64,000 nt of DNA from the NCBI RefSeq assembly GCF_007860185.1, contig NZ_SJPY01000001.1, forward strand, positions 1,467,253 through 1,531,252. Reading direction: 5' to 3'. The notes under the pieces are model-generated. The model was given only the letters and a program-made list of their open reading frames with translations, was not told the DNA's origin and ran no database searches. Made by a program: the position numbers and the translations under genes. Shown here piece by piece: positions 1-8,127 of this stretch; the first letter of the stretch is position 1; every line of letters begins with the position of its first letter. This DNA comes from Novipirellula aureliae. Its GTDB lineage: Bacteria; Planctomycetota; Planctomycetia; Pirellulales; Pirellulaceae.

Positions 1-395
1 TCAAGCAATCGATAATCGACAACCAATTCGTGGTCACCGTCGCCAATCAATTGTTCCACTTCGGCTCGCACCAGCGCCGCAACTTCGGCATCCTCGGCGG
101 GCGGCACCTCAACGGTGGTCATTTCCAAATCCGTTCGCGGCAACAATAGCAGCAACCGAGCGACATGGATCTTATGCTCGTCGAGATATTCTTTTAGCAG
201 GGCAAGCGGTGGACGTTCTGAATCACGCTGGACGGTTCCCCAAGCGGTCGCTGTCAACGAATCCTTGCGTTCCTTGACAACTAGAAAATAGACGTTTGCT
301 TGATCCCACGACGTGACCATCATCGGGCCTCGTTTCGATGGTCCGGCGATCGACCCGATGAAGGGCAAACGTTCTAGGTAGGCGGGAAATTGCAT
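1..395 (-). CDS. GspL/PilM-like protein of type II secretion, 3' part outside window
   Basis: This is an open reading frame of 131 codons that runs off the left edge of the window, so only the N-terminal part is visible. It begins MQFPAYLERLPFIGS and continues without a stop. Its start lies 7 bases downstream of the gspK stop, so it is the next gene of the gsp operon, where gspL commonly follows gspK. The visible part (for example VYFLVVKERKDS, then RLLLLLPRTDLE and EVPPAEDAEVAALVRAEVEQ) resembles the cytoplasmic actin-like half of GspL/PilM-type assembly proteins, in which a peptide of the LPR.. / ..P.....EL..AV..EL type is usual. The assignment rests mostly on position and on this weak resemblance. 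No clear ribosome site precedes the ATG; translational coupling to gspK is likely. Confidence 0.6.
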   Translation of the reverse strand, partial: MQFPAYLERLPFIGSIAGPSKRGPMMVTSWDQANVYFLVVKERKDSLTATAWGTVQRDSERPPLALLKEYLDEHKIHVARLLLLLPRTDLEMTTVEVPPAEDAEVAALVRAEVEQLIGDGDHELVVDYRLL

Positions 396-402
396 TTCTA
401 CT

Positions 403-2058
403 TTATGGTGTCCGTTCGGCACTTAAATCATCAATCGAAAATCCGCTGCCCCATGCGTCCCAGGATCGAAAGTTTCGGATCGTTACATCGGATGTTCGAG
501 CGTCGAGCGTCGCGGTACAACGAAACATGGGCGTCTGCCGGTCACGAAAGGAAACAATCTGGGCGTGGTAACAATCGCCTCCGACAGTGATCCAAGGTTG
601 CAATTGTTTGAAGGTGGGCAAGTCGACGACGTTTTCAATCAATAACCAAGCAATCGTATCACGCGACGCATCCGTACCAGTTGCCGACGAACGGCGCTCG
701 ATAATTTGTGCGACCGCCTCGGGCGTCATCCACGGCACTCCGAGCAAAACTTCTCGAGGGGCCTCGTTTACGTCCACTTGGCCGTCAATGACTCGTTCGG
801 GGCGAACGGTGACGTCATCCACTAGTGCTCTAAGATAATCACTGCGATCGCCAAAGTCATCGGAGAAAGGGCTACGGATTCGTAAAACCTTATTCTCGGG
901 TTGTGGTATCGCCACCGTAGCTCCGACCAATTCGAGGCTACTGGAAATCCACACACCAGCGGGCACCGAAAAATCAGGCGGCCACTCCGCAGCAGAAATC
1001 GTCGTGATATTGCTGCCCGCAGATCCGCTCGTTGTGCCACCGTACTGGCGATAAGCAATCACAAAGTTGGCTTGATCTGCCGTCCATACGGCCATCAAGT
1101 CCTGATGTAGTTTTTGCAAATCGTTGCCATTCAAGAAAACCCGCGGTGAACCCGTAAGGGTCTCGTTTCGCTGTCCGCTGTCGAACGTCACAAAGTCTCG
1201 CCAAGCAACGGGAGCGATTGGCGACAACGCTTGACGAGAACCGGATGAGTAACGAGGCAAGTCATCATACGCGTCAAACCCATTCGCCGACAGCGATGCA
1301 CTTTGCAGCGCAAGCTCTAGCGAATCGAGTTGATAATTGTGATCCCAATCGCCGCCTGTCCAATGCCAAGCCCAACTGCGTGCCAGCCCGTTTGCCGAGT
1401 TGTCGCTTGAGCGAAGTGAATTGCCGCTCCCGGCGGCTCCCTCGGTCGCAAACGCCCCAATCCGATCACTTAACCGCCGATCGCTCGCTTTGCCGGTGTC
1501 TTTTATCCGGTACGCCCGCATGATCGCATCGGCCATCGACGCTTCCATCTCCGGCAGATTCATTAGCGATTTCCTCGCTTGGCCAGGAACCGCTTTCTCC
1601 CATTCATTCAATACCGCCAAATTCAATTTTGCCGATTCATTGCTGAGCCCAAACCGCCACGTTTTGGCTTGTTCGATCGAGGTTGGATCGGTTTGTGTGC
1701 TAGATGCCCCCGATACAGAGAACGGTGAAATCACCGAGAATGACCAAACCGAAGTGGAATCATCGGTGTCGGCCCATTCGCCCTCTTCGATCTCAATACC
1801 GGCAAAGGATTCGGGGCTGTTATGATGCCATCCGATACGCCCGCCGCGAGGTTGTTGGATCGACACCCTCAATGCATCGATGGCGCTCATGGCAGTCAGG
1901 CGGGCCTGAGTCCGTTCGATTTGCCGTTGGCTGATTCGATACGCATCCGTCATTTGCTGATTAAACCCGTACGCGGCTAACGACACGAGCATCACGATTA
2001 CCATCACGACCAGCAACGCCATGCCACGTCTTTTCATTTGAAGGCGTCGCCGCTTCAT
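403..2058 (-). CDS. gspK: Type II secretion minor pseudopilin GspK
   Basis: GspK caps the tip of the type II secretion pseudopilus together with GspI and GspJ in the periplasm. The protein (551 residues from the chosen start) begins with a basic stretch and MKRRGMALLVVMVIVMLVS, a class III prepilin signal with Gly before the mature Met and, as is typical of GspK, no Glu at position +5. The long periplasmic part contains VDVNEAPREVLLGVPWM around the middle-to-end, the helix-hairpin-helix-like segment seen in T2SSK proteins. The start at 2058 is chosen because its ATG overlaps the gspJ stop as ATGA; the frame stays open further upstream but that region is inside gspJ. It is the fourth of the chained genes gspH-I-J-K. 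Confidence 0.9.
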   Translation of the reverse strand: MKRRRLQMKRRGMALLVVMVIVMLVSLAAYGFNQQMTDAYRISQRQIERTQARLTAMSAIDALRVSIQQPRGGRIGWHHNSPESFAGIEIEEGEWADTDDSTSVWSFSVISPFSVSGASSTQTDPTSIEQAKTWRFGLSNESAKLNLAVLNEWEKAVPGQARKSLMNLPEMEASMADAIMRAYRIKDTGKASDRRLSDRIGAFATEGAAGSGNSLRSSDNSANGLARSWAWHWTGGDWDHNYQLDSLELALQSASLSANGFDAYDDLPRYSSGSRQALSPIAPVAWRDFVTFDSGQRNETLTGSPRVFLNGNDLQKLHQDLMAVWTADQANFVIAYRQYGGTTSGSAGSNITTISAAEWPPDFSVPAGVWISSSLELVGATVAIPQPENKVLRIRSPFSDDFGDRSDYLRALVDDVTVRPERVIDGQVDVNEAPREVLLGVPWMTPEAVAQIIERRSSATGTDASRDTIAWLLIENVVDLPTFKQLQPWITVGGDCYHAQIVSFRDRQTPMFRCTATLDARTSDVTIRNFRSWDAWGSGFSIDDLSAERTP

Positions 2059-3038
2059 CGTAATTCTCCGCATGACAAACACGCTGCACTTCCAGACACA
2101 AAAACGACGATTCGGACATCTCGCTGCAACGCATCGCCGTCCGCCGACACCGTTGCGGTGGACTCTAACGAAGCGACATCTTGCGTCACCGAAGGATCGT
2201 CCCATTGACCATCTAGCGAAATATCCTCGACGGAACTCTCCGCCGGCGGATCGATGCGATAGGGATTCGATGCACTTGGAAAATCGAAACAAAACTCAAT
2301 CGCACGCGGCAATTGCCCCTTTAACTGGCTATCCCATTGATCGGTCCACTCATTTCCATCGCTATAGCGAAACCGAGCTGCAACCAAATTGCGAATACGG
2401 CTGGTCCGCGTGGCGGAGGAACGGTTGGTGATGACGTCTTCTTCATCTCCCATCCGGTACAGGTCGGCGGTTGACAAGATGCGATCCACATCCAACGTCT
2501 GTGTTGCATCATTCCATCGGTCGATCGGACTCAAACGACGCTGCAATTGAAACACTTCTTCATCGTCATCGCTGGATTTATCGGCAATGATTTCGTAGGT
2601 CAAATGATGAATCGTTAACGGATCGAGCGCGGTCGACAGGCTATGGTTTTCCAGGTTCATCGCATCAGTCGTTGACGTTATTGGTTCTGCCCCGCGAGTC
2701 ATTTCATCGAGCCATGGCAACGGATCGAATGGTGGTAGGATGTCGACGGAAAAACCGTTTGCGTCTCCTTTGAACAATCGAAACTCACCCGAGATTGGTT
2801 CGCCATCGAGAGCGCTCGGCGGTTGATACGGCTGAGCCAAACATGCCGCGTCCGATTCGAGTTGGCTGCGAGTCACCCGGATCATCGACATTTGATAAGC
2901 TTGATTCCACCCCCGTTGCTCTGCCACTCGGTAGGACCCCAGAATGGACCAAGCCACCATCATCAACGTGCCAAGTAGTGCCAGTGAAATCATCAGTTCC
3001 AAAATGGTGTACCCCGAAAACTGCCGATGCCGAATCAT
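2055..3038 (-). CDS. gspJ: Type II secretion minor pseudopilin GspJ
   Basis: A minor pseudopilin of the type II secretion pseudopilus tip. The 327-residue protein starts MIRHRQFSGYTILELMISLALLG, which is a short basic leader, Gly at -1, an aromatic residue at +1 and Glu at +5, followed by the hydrophobic helix. It is longer than typical GspJ (about 200 residues) because of acidic, Ser-rich insertions in the middle (for example KSSDDDEEVFQLQ). The start overlaps the gspI stop as ATGA and its stop overlaps the gspK start in the same way, so these genes are almost certainly translated in a coupled manner. Assignment as J rather than another minor pseudopilin comes from order H-I-J-K and length. 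Confidence 0.85.
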   Translation of the reverse strand: MIRHRQFSGYTILELMISLALLGTLMMVAWSILGSYRVAEQRGWNQAYQMSMIRVTRSQLESDAACLAQPYQPPSALDGEPISGEFRLFKGDANGFSVDILPPFDPLPWLDEMTRGAEPITSTTDAMNLENHSLSTALDPLTIHHLTYEIIADKSSDDDEEVFQLQRRLSPIDRWNDATQTLDVDRILSTADLYRMGDEEDVITNRSSATRTSRIRNLVAARFRYSDGNEWTDQWDSQLKGQLPRAIEFCFDFPSASNPYRIDPPAESSVEDISLDGQWDDPSVTQDVASLESTATVSADGDALQRDVRIVVFVSGSAACLSCGELR

Positions 3039-3538
3039 GGTAACGCCTCCGTCATCGGTGAAACGGTCGCTCGATCCGACCCCAGACTGGAGACTTCGGA
3101 ATCCGCTGACATCTCATCGATCAATTCCGATTCACTTGGCGTCATTGCCCACCGTACCAAACGCACGATCGCGGCGTCTTCCGACTGCATATCCTGTACT
3201 CCGACGCGCATGATCGAAACAACGATCCGTTTCAGCCTTGATTGCTCAGGCGATGTCATGCTGGCGTTATCGGTGGTGATCGCCGATTCTTCGATGACGT
3301 AAGACCATCGTGGGTCGGCCTCGAAGGTGCCTTCCAAGTTACCGTCGGAGTTGCATCCACCAGCCAAAAATTCATCCATCGTGGATTCTGCAAATTGCAA
3401 GGCAACCGTTCGTTCTTCCGCGATCCGAGCGAATCGACTGGCTTGGCCGACGAGTGCAAACAGAGCCGCGCCACTTCCGGCCAAAACGGCGGTGGCGATG
3501 ATCAATTCCATCAGCGAAAACCCATGGCGAGCATTCAT
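3035..3538 (-). CDS. gspI: Type II secretion minor pseudopilin GspI
   Basis: A 167-residue minor pseudopilin. It begins MNARHGFSLMELIIATAVLAGSG: a five-residue leader, Gly at -1, Phe at +1, Glu at +5, then the conserved hydrophobic helix. The rest is a small periplasmic head. It overlaps gspH upstream and gspJ downstream by four bases each (ATGA). In the family GspI nucleates the tip complex with GspJ and GspK; its small size and position between H and J fit that role. The assignment between I and other minor pseudopilins is by gene order. Confidence 0.85.
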   Translation of the reverse strand: MNARHGFSLMELIIATAVLAGSGAALFALVGQASRFARIAEERTVALQFAESTMDEFLAGGCNSDGNLEGTFEADPRWSYVIEESAITTDNASMTSPEQSRLKRIVVSIMRVGVQDMQSEDAAIVRLVRWAMTPSESELIDEMSADSEVSSLGSDRATVSPMTEALP

Positions 3539-4320
3539 GGCACAAACCCTTCATCGGAGGGTGCCATTTCGACCGAATCAGCATCGACTTCCGCCGGTGG
3601 ATCCAGCGACGCTTGTTCCGTTCGACTCGTTGATGATCCTGGCTCGACGGAGGCAAGACGTGATGTACGCATCATCCCGGTAGTAGCATCAAGCTGCAAT
3701 GCAATTCGGCTGCCGGTGGCGATATCACGCAGCACAATCACGGCATCGCGACTTTGCCCATTGGGCAAAAAAGGCAGATACCACCGCTTCGATTCGGTGT
3801 CAGCCAACGTTGACGAGTCGGGTTCGAAATCCATCGACCCAAGCGAATCACCGGATTCGAATGACGTTTCATTGTCGAGCGATGTGGCGATGGGCGGTCC
3901 ATTCGAATCGCTTTGCGGAGCATCGATTTGACTATCCAGTTTGACTTCATCGACCACAATATCCACTGGAAACGTCATCGATTGCAGAGTCGTATTTTCG
4001 ATCTCGCCCGCATCGGATACTGCTTCGACCGAACTTGACGAAATGAGTTGCTCGGCGATCAATTCGTTCCATGCACCCCATGGGACCGACGTCTGTCCAG
4101 ACTCGAAACGCATTAAAAGTGGTTGTCCCTCTATCGCTGCCGATTGTCGGCAGATCGCGATTTGTTCGCGCAGTCCTCCAGCGGCTTGCTGGAGGGCAGA
4201 GTCCGCGATTGGGCGGCGCAAACTTGGCCACGCAACCGCCACCACCGCGACCATGATCGAGAGGACGACCAATAGCTCGAGCAACGAAAACGCGGTACGG
4301 GTCGGTTTCAATGGTTGCAC
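3535..4320 (-). CDS. gspH: Type II secretion minor pseudopilin GspH
   Basis: A 261-residue pseudopilin starting MQPLKPTRTAFSLLELLVVLSIMVAVVAVAW. The cleavage site has Ala instead of the usual Gly before the mature Phe, while Glu at +5 is kept, so processing by the prepilin peptidase may be slower or the residue may simply be tolerated. The head region is long and very acidic between about residues 110 and 190 (many Asp, Ser and Glu), unlike compact GspH heads, and it ends in a Pro/Glu-rich tail. The start lies 12 bases after the gspG stop; the stop overlaps gspI. Assignment as H is from order and the FSLLELLVVL signature. Confidence 0.8.
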   Translation of the reverse strand: MQPLKPTRTAFSLLELLVVLSIMVAVVAVAWPSLRRPIADSALQQAAGGLREQIAICRQSAAIEGQPLLMRFESGQTSVPWGAWNELIAEQLISSSSVEAVSDAGEIENTTLQSMTFPVDIVVDEVKLDSQIDAPQSDSNGPPIATSLDNETSFESGDSLGSMDFEPDSSTLADTESKRWYLPFLPNGQSRDAVIVLRDIATGSRIALQLDATTGMMRTSRLASVEPGSSTSRTEQASLDPPAEVDADSVEMAPSDEGFVP

Positions 4321-4332
4321 CCTACGTGACGA

Positions 4333-4836
4333 CTATAATGTTGTCGTTTCCGTATCCATGATGTCAGACTCTTCTTCGCCGTCGGCGGGACGGTTGGCGA
4401 TATCGTCGTCGGTCCCGGCTTGGCTGTCGGGACCCGCAGACGAAATCCGTGGAAAATCAGGTCGTTCGCTATCACTGCTACCTTCGGCAACATCATACTC
4501 GTATTGGAATTCATTGCCCCACGGGTCGATCGGCAATTTCGTACCGTCGATGTAGGGTCCGGCCCATTTACGAGCTAACCGTTCATCGTCGGGCGCTTGG
4601 AGAAGTGCCTCGAGTCCATCTTCGGTCGCTGGAAAAACCTTCATGTCGACCACGTACATTTTCAGTGCCGACGCCAGGTTTCCGATTTGGACCTCCGCCG
4701 TGCGAATGTCCGCTTTTTGTTGCGATCCCAACAAGCGTGGTCCGACCATAGCGATCAAGCCAACCAAAATAATCAACACAATCATTAACTCGAGCAGCGT
4801 AAAGCCACTACGACGGTTTCTTCGTTTGCGATTCAT
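4333..4836 (-). CDS. gspG: Type II secretion major pseudopilin GspG
   Basis: The major pseudopilin, which polymerises into the periplasmic pseudopilus. The 167-residue protein begins MNRKRRNRRSGFTLLELMIVLIILVGLIA, a classical leader with Gly at -1, Phe at +1 and Glu at +5. Family hallmarks follow: AEVQIGNLASALKMYVVD, a FPATEDGLEALLQAP segment, and GPYIDGTKLPIDPWGNEFQYEYD, the WG(N)xF / DPWG signature of GspG. It carries about 40 extra acidic residues at the C-terminus. It is separated from gspF by 121 bases that hold an inverted repeat (see that entry). Confidence 0.95.
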   Translation of the reverse strand: MNRKRRNRRSGFTLLELMIVLIILVGLIAMVGPRLLGSQQKADIRTAEVQIGNLASALKMYVVDMKVFPATEDGLEALLQAPDDERLARKWAGPYIDGTKLPIDPWGNEFQYEYDVAEGSSDSERPDFPRISSAGPDSQAGTDDDIANRPADGEEESDIMDTETTTL

Positions 4837-4860
4837 TCTCTTTCATCCTTTTCTTAGAGC

Positions 4861-4954
4861 CTATCCGAAAAGAGGTCTGACTCTCTCCGGCGAGGCCGAA
4901 AAAACTAGTTAACATTTGACTCGATTTAAAAGGGTCAGCCCCCTTTTTGGATAG
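4861..4954. repeat. Inverted repeat element between gspF and gspG
   Basis: Two 21-base arms, 4861-4881 (beginning CTATCCGAAAAGAGG) and 4934-4954, are complementary with about four mismatches and enclose 52 bases. The element sits in the only real gap inside the gsp operon. It could be a small MITE/REP-like insertion or an mRNA processing or attenuation structure; there is no U-tract typical of an intrinsic terminator. Confidence 0.55.
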
Positions 4955-4957
4955 TTC

Positions 4958-6178
4958 TTAGTTTACCGTTGCATTTAAATCAAAGACCGGCAAGAGCACA
5001 CCCACGATCACAAACATGACCATGCCGCCGATCAGTACCAACATCAATGGTTCAATCATGCGGACCATCACCTCCAATTGCCGTTCGACTTTATTGTCAA
5101 TGCGGTCTGCGATCTTCACCAACACATCGTCAAGTGAATTGGATTCTTCAGCGATTCGGATCATCGCCATAATTTGTGGTGGAATCAAACCGCTGGCCGC
5201 GAGTGGTTTGGCAAGGGTGTCGCCGGTGGTTACGTTCTCAGCCGACTTCATCATCACTTCCTGCAGCACTCGGTTTCCCGTCGATTCGCTGCTAATTTTC
5301 AGCGATTTCAATAGGGGCACCCCGTTTCGCAGCAGCGTCCCCAGGACTCGGCATGCTCGTGACACGGCGGCATCATGAAAGATGTTCCCCATCACTGGAA
5401 TCTTCAATTTCCATGTATCCCAGTGCAATCGCCCGCTGTCCGTAGCAATGAATTTTTTCACCGCAAATACGATCACGACAACGGGTATCGGCAGCAGTAG
5501 GCCGTAATTCATCAACCCGTGACTGACGGCCAACAACAATATCGTGATCATTGGCAACCCCGATCCGGTCGCTTCCAATCGATCGAAGAACGGTTGAAAC
5601 TTGGGCACGAGGAAGACCATCATCAAAGATGTAATCAGCGTACCGACGAATCCCAAAATGAGCGGATACGTTAACGCACCGATGATCTTAGCCCGCATTT
5701 CATCTTGTTTGTTTAGAAACACGCTGGTTCGTTGCAACGATTCTTCCAGGAACGCCCCTTCTTGTCCGGCGCGGACCATGCTGAGCGTCAACTCCGAAAA
5801 GATCGCTGGCTCCGCTGCCATCGCTTGATCGAGTGTCGATCCTTCAGCGACCGAATCATGGATTCGTCGCATTGCCGCTTGCAAGCGAGGATGGATCGTG
5901 ACATCGGCTAGAATCGAAAGCGACTCAAGCATCGGCACACCGTTGTTGAGCAGGTCAGCCAACTGAGTGCAAAGGTCAGCAATCTGCTCTTTCTTGATTC
6001 GCTGGGGAAGTTCAAAGCCAGCGCCAGATCCAAGCATCGGCTTGACATCGGAAACGGAGACAGGGTAGAGCATTTGCTGGCGAAGTCGCTGCATCGCAGC
6101 CCGTTTGGTTTGGGCAGCAATCGTTCCCTCGCGGCGTTCACCGGTCGCGGTCTTAGCCACATACGCAAAATCGGGCAT
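4958..6178 (-). CDS. gspF: Type II secretion inner-membrane platform protein GspF
   Basis: GspF is the polytopic inner-membrane platform protein that couples the GspE motor to pseudopilus assembly. The 406-residue protein has the duplicated T2SSF domain: the first around residues 70-195 (LCTQLADLLNNGVPMLESL, then SMVRAGQEGAFLEESL) and the second around 270-395 (CRVLGTLLRNGVPLLKSL, then MIRIAEESNSLDDVLVKIAD), with hydrophobic membrane segments around residues 168-190, 215-240 and at the C-terminal end (PLMLVLIGGMVMFVIVGVLLPVF). The ATG at 6178 is preferred; a TTG two codons upstream overlaps the gspE stop and is an alternative. Confidence 0.95.
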   Translation of the reverse strand: MPDFAYVAKTATGERREGTIAAQTKRAAMQRLRQQMLYPVSVSDVKPMLGSGAGFELPQRIKKEQIADLCTQLADLLNNGVPMLESLSILADVTIHPRLQAAMRRIHDSVAEGSTLDQAMAAEPAIFSELTLSMVRAGQEGAFLEESLQRTSVFLNKQDEMRAKIIGALTYPLILGFVGTLITSLMMVFLVPKFQPFFDRLEATGSGLPMITILLLAVSHGLMNYGLLLPIPVVVIVFAVKKFIATDSGRLHWDTWKLKIPVMGNIFHDAAVSRACRVLGTLLRNGVPLLKSLKISSESTGNRVLQEVMMKSAENVTTGDTLAKPLAASGLIPPQIMAMIRIAEESNSLDDVLVKIADRIDNKVERQLEVMVRMIEPLMLVLIGGMVMFVIVGVLLPVFDLNATVN

Positions 6179-6180
6179 GG

Positions 6181-7881
6181 TCAATCCGCCTTGGTAACGC
6201 GGAGCACCTCTTCGATGGTCGTCATCCCGCTGATCGCCTTATTCCACCCATCCTCTCGTAGCGTCTCCATGCCAGCCCGCATCGCTGCGGCTTTGATCCT
6301 ATTCGAAGCACCACGCTGAGTCGCCAATTCGCGAATCTCGTCGTTGGTCACCAGCAACTCATAGATCCCCATTCGTCCTTTGTATCCGGTTCCTCGACAT
6401 TGTTCACAGCCGCGCGGCAAGTACAACGGACCATCGAGTTTTTCAAACGGAAAATCGTCCGCCATGTCGCATTTTCGTGGCTCATACGATTCACGGCAAT
6501 TCGGACACAGCCGCCGCACCAATCGCTGGGCCATCACGCCTTCGACCGTGCTGGCGACCAAGAACGGTTCGACACCCATGTCACACAAACGCATGAACGA
6601 TCCGGCGGCATCGTTGGTATGCAGCGTGCTGAATACCATGTGGCCGGTTAATGAGGCCTGCGTCGCATTTTCGGCTGTTTCCAAGTCGCGGATTTCACCA
6701 ATCAAAACCACATCAGGATCATGACGCAAAATCGCCCGCAAGCAAGCCGCAAAACTCAAACCAACCTTCTGCTGGACCTGAATCTGATTGATACCATCAA
6801 GTTGGTATTCAATCGGGTCTTCCGTCGTAATGATCTTTGTATCTTCGGATTTGATCTCATTGAGTGAACTATAAAGCGTCGTTGTCTTACCTGAACCCGT
6901 TGGCCCCGTGACCAACACGATCCCGTGCGGCATCCGAATCAGCTTTTGATACTTTTGGTAGGTGTCCTCCGGCATCCCAATTTGCCGTAGACTCAAACTC
7001 AAGTTCGACTTGTCCAAAACACGCATCACGACCCCTTCGCCGTGGAGCATGGGAATAATCGAAACACGCAAATCGACTTCTCGCCCCGCCACTCGTAGCT
7101 TGATTCGTCCGTCCTGTGGAACTCGCTTCTCGGCGATGTTCATCTTGGACATAATCTTCAACCGACTGACAATCGCCGCTTGAAACTGATTCATCTCCGA
7201 CGGAATACTTTGCGGCTGCAACACACCGTCAATTCGGTATCGCAGCTTTAAACGATGCTCTTGTGCTTCGATGTGTATGTCGCTGGCTCGCGCTTCGACC
7301 GCTTCGCTTAGGATTTCGTTGACCAATCGCACAACCGATGCTTGAGTCGCGGCTTCGGCGTCCTCCGATCCGTCCAAGTGCAACTCTTCGAGCATTTGTA
7401 CGTCGCCGGATTGTTGCTTTTGCATCGCAATCAAACCGTCAATCGTTTCGGCACCCACGCCAAGATGCTGCTTGATCAATTGACGTACGGTCTCAGGAGT
7501 CGCCACGACCGGCCGAACTTCTAATGACAACGCGGTCGCAATGGTATCAAACGCGCTGAATGCGAACGGGTTGCTGACGGCCAACCGAATCCAGCCGTCC
7601 GCTTTCTCGATCGGGAAGACTTCGTAACGATGGACCATCTTTAGCGGGAACCCGTCGAGCGCCGATGGATCGACCTCCGCTTCTTCGGCATCGAGCCATT
7701 CCAGTCCGAGAACGCGAGCGGTTTCCGCCAATAGTGACACACCACTCTCGAAATCCCATTGGATCGCCAAGGCACCGAGGTCCGAACGCCCAAGTTCTGA
7801 ACGATCCCTCAGGGAATCGGCAACTTGCCTAAGTTGCAGAGCAGTGAGGGCTGGGGCGATGTTTTTTGACTGTGTAATCAT
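6181..7881 (-). CDS. gspE: Type II secretion ATPase GspE
   Basis: The hexameric cytoplasmic ATPase that powers pseudopilus assembly. In its 566 residues one sees an N-terminal T2SSE_N domain (about 60-150), Walker A GPTGSGKT at 326-333, the aspartate box near ITTEDPIEY (351-359), Walker B VVLIGEIRD around 391-399, the histidine box STLHTND at 418-424, and the zinc-binding tetracysteine made of CPNC (459-462) and CEQC (492-495). All key residues are present, so the enzyme should be active. It is the first gene of the E-F-G-H-I-J-K-L run and has its own predicted promoter upstream at 8084-8112, separate from the giant gene before it. Confidence 0.95.
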   Translation of the reverse strand: MITQSKNIAPALTALQLRQVADSLRDRSELGRSDLGALAIQWDFESGVSLLAETARVLGLEWLDAEEAEVDPSALDGFPLKMVHRYEVFPIEKADGWIRLAVSNPFAFSAFDTIATALSLEVRPVVATPETVRQLIKQHLGVGAETIDGLIAMQKQQSGDVQMLEELHLDGSEDAEAATQASVVRLVNEILSEAVEARASDIHIEAQEHRLKLRYRIDGVLQPQSIPSEMNQFQAAIVSRLKIMSKMNIAEKRVPQDGRIKLRVAGREVDLRVSIIPMLHGEGVVMRVLDKSNLSLSLRQIGMPEDTYQKYQKLIRMPHGIVLVTGPTGSGKTTTLYSSLNEIKSEDTKIITTEDPIEYQLDGINQIQVQQKVGLSFAACLRAILRHDPDVVLIGEIRDLETAENATQASLTGHMVFSTLHTNDAAGSFMRLCDMGVEPFLVASTVEGVMAQRLVRRLCPNCRESYEPRKCDMADDFPFEKLDGPLYLPRGCEQCRGTGYKGRMGIYELLVTNDEIRELATQRGASNRIKAAAMRAGMETLREDGWNKAISGMTTIEEVLRVTKAD

Positions 7882-8083
7882 CGTTTCGTCGCCTGTTTGA
7901 TAGCCAATGCCAGAATCTTTTCCAGAATCTTTACAAAAATCGACGACCGAACGACAAACTGCCGTTCAAGATTCGGTCATCAATAGGACATTTACGGCTA
8001 GGTTCAAGGTGGGATCGGAGAGTTTCGCAGCTACCATGCCGCTCGCCTTCCCCGATTTACTACGGAAGGTCCTTACGTCTTAT

Positions 8084-8112
8084 ATTGTAGCAAACCTGCC
8101 AGATCGCGTCAA
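8084..8112 (-). promoter_or_regulatory. Predicted sigma-70-type promoter of the gspE operon
   Basis: On the minus strand TTGACG (8112-8107) and TACAAT (8089-8084) are separated by exactly 17 bases. This lies between the stop of the giant secretin-like gene (8128) and the gspE start (7881) and would give a leader of about 200 bases. The match is close to consensus, but no expression data are available. Confidence 0.6.
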
Positions 8113-8127
8113 AGTGACACCGGGACG

